Positions 61,567-64,000 of a DNA stretch of 64,000 nucleotides are shown piece by piece. Source of the DNA: Amphibacillus indicireducens. GTDB lineage: Bacteria; Bacillota; Bacilli; Bacillales; Amphibacillaceae. The stretch is taken from the NCBI RefSeq assembly GCF_039539605.1, contig NZ_BAABDL010000067.1, forward strand, positions 1 to 64,000, read 5' to 3'. Every line of letters starts with the position of its first letter. Position 1 is the first letter of the stretch. A program made the position numbers and the translations under genes. The notes beneath the pieces are model-generated. The model saw only the letters and a program-made list of their open reading frames with translations, was not told the DNA's origin and did not search any database.

Positions 61567-61926
61567 ATGGTTCTCCAAATTACTCAACAAGCAAAAGAGC
61601 GCATGAATGAAATGTTAAACTATGAAGAAAATGATCGTCTCAGGCTTCGCTTAGGTGTTAATGATGAGGGATGTAATGGATTATCATACTCACTAAGATT
61701 CGATGAGGCATTTGATCAACGGGTTGATTATTTAACTGATATAAATACGATTCCGGTAACGATAAAAAAAGCAGATATTGCTATTGTCACAGGTACAACG
61801 ATTGATTTTAAACAGAATATGATGGGTGGCGGATTTACCGTCGACAATCCCAACACAGTCCATTCATGTGGCTGTGATTCGGCGTCAAAAGCAGAAGATC
61901 GAGAAAGTGTACCGGAAAGCTGCTGA
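61567..61926 (+). CDS. sufA: A-type Fe-S cluster carrier (SufA/ErpA family, YutM)
   Basis: A 119-residue cluster carrier. The three ligand cysteines are Cys36 (DEGCNGLSY), Cys101 and Cys103 (HSCGCDS). The tail after them ends with another Cys. It receives clusters from SufBCD and delivers them to apoenzymes. TTG 61564 or ATG 61567 can start it after GAGGAGGG; ATG is preferred. It is separate from suf, as in B. subtilis (yutM). Confidence 0.91.
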   Translation: MVLQITQQAKERMNEMLNYEENDRLRLRLGVNDEGCNGLSYSLRFDEAFDQRVDYLTDINTIPVTIKKADIAIVTGTTIDFKQNMMGGGFTVDNPNTVHSCGCDSASKAEDRESVPESC

Positions 61927-61944
61927 TTTATTTAAACCAAAGAA

Positions 61945-61996
61945 AAAGGTTTCTTCAACTGATAAGGTATTAATCTTATTAGTTGAAGAAACCTTT
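61945..61996. terminator. Bidirectional terminator after sufA
   Basis: AAAGGTTTCTTCAACT is matched perfectly by AGTTGAAGAAACCTTT, extended by ATAAG/CTTAT with one mismatch. It serves both sufA and the converging lipoprotein gene. Confidence 0.85.
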
Positions 61997-62001
61997 AATT
62001 G

Positions 62002-62538
62002 TTAGTTACTTACATTAAGATCGAAACGGACGGTTTGTTGTCCAAGTACAACCGACTCTGTTTGTTGCCATTGGAAAATGATTTTAACTTTGACGATGCC
62101 AACACCTGTGTATGGGGGTGAAAAAGTAAATGCACCTTCATCTGGAATCTCACCTTCCCAGTATAAAGCCTCTTCTTCGTCTGAAGTTATAAAGGCAAAG
62201 AAGTAGTTTGGTTTATCTTCAGCCTTTGAAAAATCAAAATTGATCAGATAACGATCTAAAATAACTTCGTAAGGTTGTAGATTAACATGCTCCTCACGTA
62301 GGCTCATTGCTATAGAGAGCACCTCTTCATCTGTTAAGATCCCTTTCTCTGTATTCCAGTGTTCCGTTTCAATCGATAGACCAGTTTTCTCTAGAATCGT
62401 TGGATTAGACAAACTATCTCCTGAATTCATAATAGATAATTCAAATTCAGGTGGTTGATTCCCTATTAAATGATCATTTTGGTTAGAACAACCGACTAAA
62501 CTAAAAAGCAGTAAATTAAATACCACAAATATTTTCAT
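62002..62538 (-). CDS. Hypothetical lipoprotein
   Basis: A 178-residue lipoprotein: signal MKIFVVFNLLLFSLVGC with lipobox LVGC, so the mature protein is anchored outside the membrane at about Cys17. The rest is acidic and beta-rich, with 'PPYTGVGIVKVKI' and 'QTVRFDLNV' near the end, an immunoglobulin-like impression. No family recognised. It follows the secreted-protein gene by 12 bases and shares its promoter. It may bind, process or protect against the secreted product; this is inference from the pairing only. Confidence 0.6.
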   Translation of the reverse strand: MKIFVVFNLLLFSLVGCSNQNDHLIGNQPPEFELSIMNSGDSLSNPTILEKTGLSIETEHWNTEKGILTDEEVLSIAMSLREEHVNLQPYEVILDRYLINFDFSKAEDKPNYFFAFITSDEEEALYWEGEIPDEGAFTFSPPYTGVGIVKVKIIFQWQQTESVVLGQQTVRFDLNVSN

Positions 62539-62550
62539 CTAAATATTAAC

Positions 62551-63096
62551 CTACCTTTTTACCCAGTCTACACGTCCTGCAGCTGGTTCATAAACGTAAC
62601 CAGTTTTTGATTTCCCTGTAGGAGCGTCCTTACCAGTAGAATAAACTCTGTGATACTCCTTCTGGTTAATTTTATGCTTTTTATTTCCTTTACGGTAATA
62701 AGCAGCCCATGTTTCCCCTTTTTTGGTATGTGGAGACATGCTTGTATACGCAACTGGATAGCTAGTTCCAGGTGTAATACCAATTGAAACGCCAATTGCA
62801 GCATAGCTTATTGAAAATGATCCAGATACGGTTGCCTTTTGATTGTATGAAATAGTGAGTCCATGTTGAGTTCCATTAATACTTGAATAATACTCATCCC
62901 AAAAAGTACGTGTAGTATCATACACTTTCCCAATATAACTGGTGCTAGTAATTCTCCAATATTTGTAGTCACATGTTGCGCAACTAGGTGTTACTAAATT
63001 TTCATCTGATGTTATTGCACTTACTTGGGTCGTATTAGGTATTAAGACTGACCATAAAAGTGTAAACAGAATTACTGACATTAATAATTTTTTAAT
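62551..63096 (-). CDS. Hypothetical secreted protein, apparent ATT start
   Basis: A secreted protein of about 181 residues: a signal peptide (KK, LLMSVILFTLLW, cut near VSA), then 'SCATC' and a mature region rich in Thr/Ser/Tyr strands (GSFSISYAAIGVSIGITPG) and a basic end. Function not recognised. The perfect GGAGGTG site (63102-63108) is followed by ATT at 63096; the nearest ATG in frame (63081) is too far, and the ATG at 63129 lies about at the transcript start. ATT initiation is therefore proposed, otherwise the gene is leaderless or defective. It precedes a lipoprotein gene in one operon. Confidence 0.55.
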   Translation of the reverse strand: MKKLLMSVILFTLLWSVLIPNTTQVSAITSDENLVTPSCATCDYKYWRITSTSYIGKVYDTTRTFWDEYYSSINGTQHGLTISYNQKATVSGSFSISYAAIGVSIGITPGTSYPVAYTSMSPHTKKGETWAAYYRKGNKKHKINQKEYHRVYSTGKDAPTGKSKTGYVYEPAAGRVDWVKR

Positions 63097-63138
63097 AAAA
63101 ACACCTCCATTTTTATTAAAAAAGCTCATTTCATTTAT

Positions 63139-63149
63139 ATTATATAGCA
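63139..63149 (-). promoter_or_regulatory. Promoter of the secreted protein-lipoprotein operon
   Basis: On the minus strand TGCTATATAAT combines an extended -10 with a TATAAT hexamer. It predicts a transcript start near 63132, so codons upstream of that point cannot be translated. Confidence 0.6.
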
Positions 63150-63254
63150 AACAATAGTTTGAAATGATAAAGACTGTATTTTTACATAACATTTACCTAG
63201 ATTATTCATAGCCCAATCATAAAACCTGAATAAACCGCATCAAATCAATTAAAA

Positions 63255-63423
63255 NNNNNNNNNNNNNNNNNNNNNNNNNNNNNNNNNNNNNNNNNNNNNN
63301 NNNNNNNNNNNNNNNNNNNNNNNNNNNNNNNNNNNNNNNNNNNNNNNNNNNNNNNNNNNNNNNNNNNNNNNNNNNNNNNNNNNNNNNNNNNNNNNNNNNN
63401 NNNNNNNNNNNNNNNNNNNNNNN
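63255..63423. other. Assembly gap (Ns)
   Basis: A run of 169 undetermined bases. Features on either side may not be true neighbours at this distance. Confidence 0.99.
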
Positions 63424-63470
63424 CTTAGTTGATAAGGTTTAGCTCTTATCGAAATGAAGAACCCATCCCC

Positions 63471-63500
63471 CTAAAGTTAGATTTATATCTATAACTTTAG
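63471..63500. terminator. Possible hairpin after the yumC-like gene
   Basis: CTAAAGTTA and TAACTTTAG are perfect 9-base complements around a 12-base loop. The T tract is poor, so its role as a terminator is uncertain. Confidence 0.4.
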
Positions 63501-63535
63501 AGGGTCGGATCCTTATTTGAAGCTCTTTTTTTAGT

Positions 63536-64000
63536 CTAGTTATCAAACATATCCGTTGAATGTCGGGGTTGTAAGCGTGCATTTGGCTCGGTATGGGCGA
63601 TTGCGTTATTAATCGCAGTTGGGCCTTCACCAAATCCTGTTGCAATCAGATTAACTTTACCTGGATACGTACAAATATCTCCGGCTGCATAAATCCCTTC
63701 AATATTCGTTTCCATCTTAGAATTGACGACAATACTATTTTTATCAATCTCTAGACCCCAATCTTTAATCGGTCCAAGTTTTGAAATGAAACCGTAGTTA
63801 CAAATCACTGCATCAACATCAATTGTTTCAATCTGATCGCCTCGTACTTCCTTGACGATGACTTGCTCAATTTGATTCTCACCCATTAATTGATCTGGGA
63901 CAAACGGTGTTAAAATGTTGACACTCGATTCGGTTAGTTTTTTGACACTATGTTCATGAGCGCGGAACTGATCGCGTCTATGAATCAATGTCACTTCTTT
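63536..64000 (-). CDS. yumC: Ferredoxin/flavodoxin-NADP reductase (YumC-type), partial
   Basis: The C-terminal part of a thioredoxin-reductase-like flavoprotein; the 5' end runs past the window edge. It has part of the NADP domain ('TLIHRRDQFRAHEHSV', 'VDAVICNYGFISKLGPI') and the closing FAD motif 'IEGIYAAGDICTYPGKVNLIATGFGEG' in parts (from about residue 104 of the visible part). No CxxC redox pair occurs, which separates it from thioredoxin reductase and fits ferredoxin-NADP reductase. In B. subtilis yumC lies close to yutM, as here. Confidence 0.88.
   Translation of the reverse strand, partial: KEVTLIHRRDQFRAHEHSVKKLTESSVNILTPFVPDQLMGENQIEQVIVKEVRGDQIETIDVDAVICNYGFISKLGPIKDWGLEIDKNSIVVNSKMETNIEGIYAAGDICTYPGKVNLIATGFGEGPTAINNAIAHTEPNARLQPRHSTDMFDN

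Noticed and set aside
1..64000. CRISPR arrays, tRNA or rRNA genes, insertion sequences
   Set aside because: No regularly spaced repeats, cloverleaf sequences, rRNA motifs or transposase genes were recognised in the readable sequence.

Overview
The window comes from a low-GC, Gram-positive, endospore-forming member of the Bacillaceae. The strongest support is family-level gene content and order: addB-addA, sufCDSUB, hom-thrC-thrB, an S-box-controlled metNIQ operon, yhfI-lplJ, yusI-gcvH, and the sporulation genes yunB and lytH. A moderately salt- or alkali-adapted, hemicellulose-using genus such as Amphibacillus is a guess only. One run of Ns (63255-63423) marks an assembly gap.

Layout. 1-2.1 kb: a DUF624 membrane protein and a DUF4340 protein. 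2.3-12.8 kb: a plant-polysaccharide locus with a catabolite-repression (cre) site, two sugar ABC permeases, a binding lipoprotein, a GH42 beta-galactosidase, a GH31 alpha-xylosidase, a small anchored protein and a GH43 beta-xylosidase/arabinofuranosidase. The enzyme set would suit galactosylated and xylosylated oligosaccharides. 13.1-14.9 kb: yhfI and lipoate ligase lplJ. 15-18.6 kb: an AT-rich two-gene restriction-modification operon on the minus strand, in which nuclease and methylase are fused and no helicase gene is present. 19-28 kb: small stress or membrane genes and the AddAB recombination nuclease. 28.3-32.1 kb: a Fur-boxed orphan siderophore ATPase, then a mini chemotaxis cluster (cheX, cheW, cheY, receptor). 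32.3-37 kb: acyl-CoA dehydrogenase, M14 carboxypeptidase, universal stress protein, and the zinc operon adcC-adcB-zur.

37.4-64 kb is, from memory of the B. subtilis map, broadly collinear with its yusI...yumC segment: yusI-gcvH, metNIQ, sufCDSUB, yunD, yunB, lytH, yutD, yutG, hom-thrC-thrB, yutI, yutM, yumC. Inserted into it are an Rgg-type regulator with a divergent ABC exporter (47.5-50.1 kb), an HD-GYP protein, an NSS-type sodium symporter with a 33-residue partner (53.9-55.5 kb), and a secreted protein plus lipoprotein pair (62.0-63.1 kb).

Links between genes: LplJ lipoylates proteins such as GcvH; SufCDSUB, the NFU protein and the A-type carrier form an Fe-S assembly set that also serves AddB and lipoate enzymes; Zur sits with its zinc importer; MetNIQ is controlled by SAM. 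The items most worth a second look are the helicase-less fused R-M system, the degenerate AddB P-loop, the terminator-like leader of the NSS operon, the Rgg/ABC pair with its palindrome, two genes whose ribosome-binding site lies inside a hairpin, and a secreted protein that appears to start at ATT.
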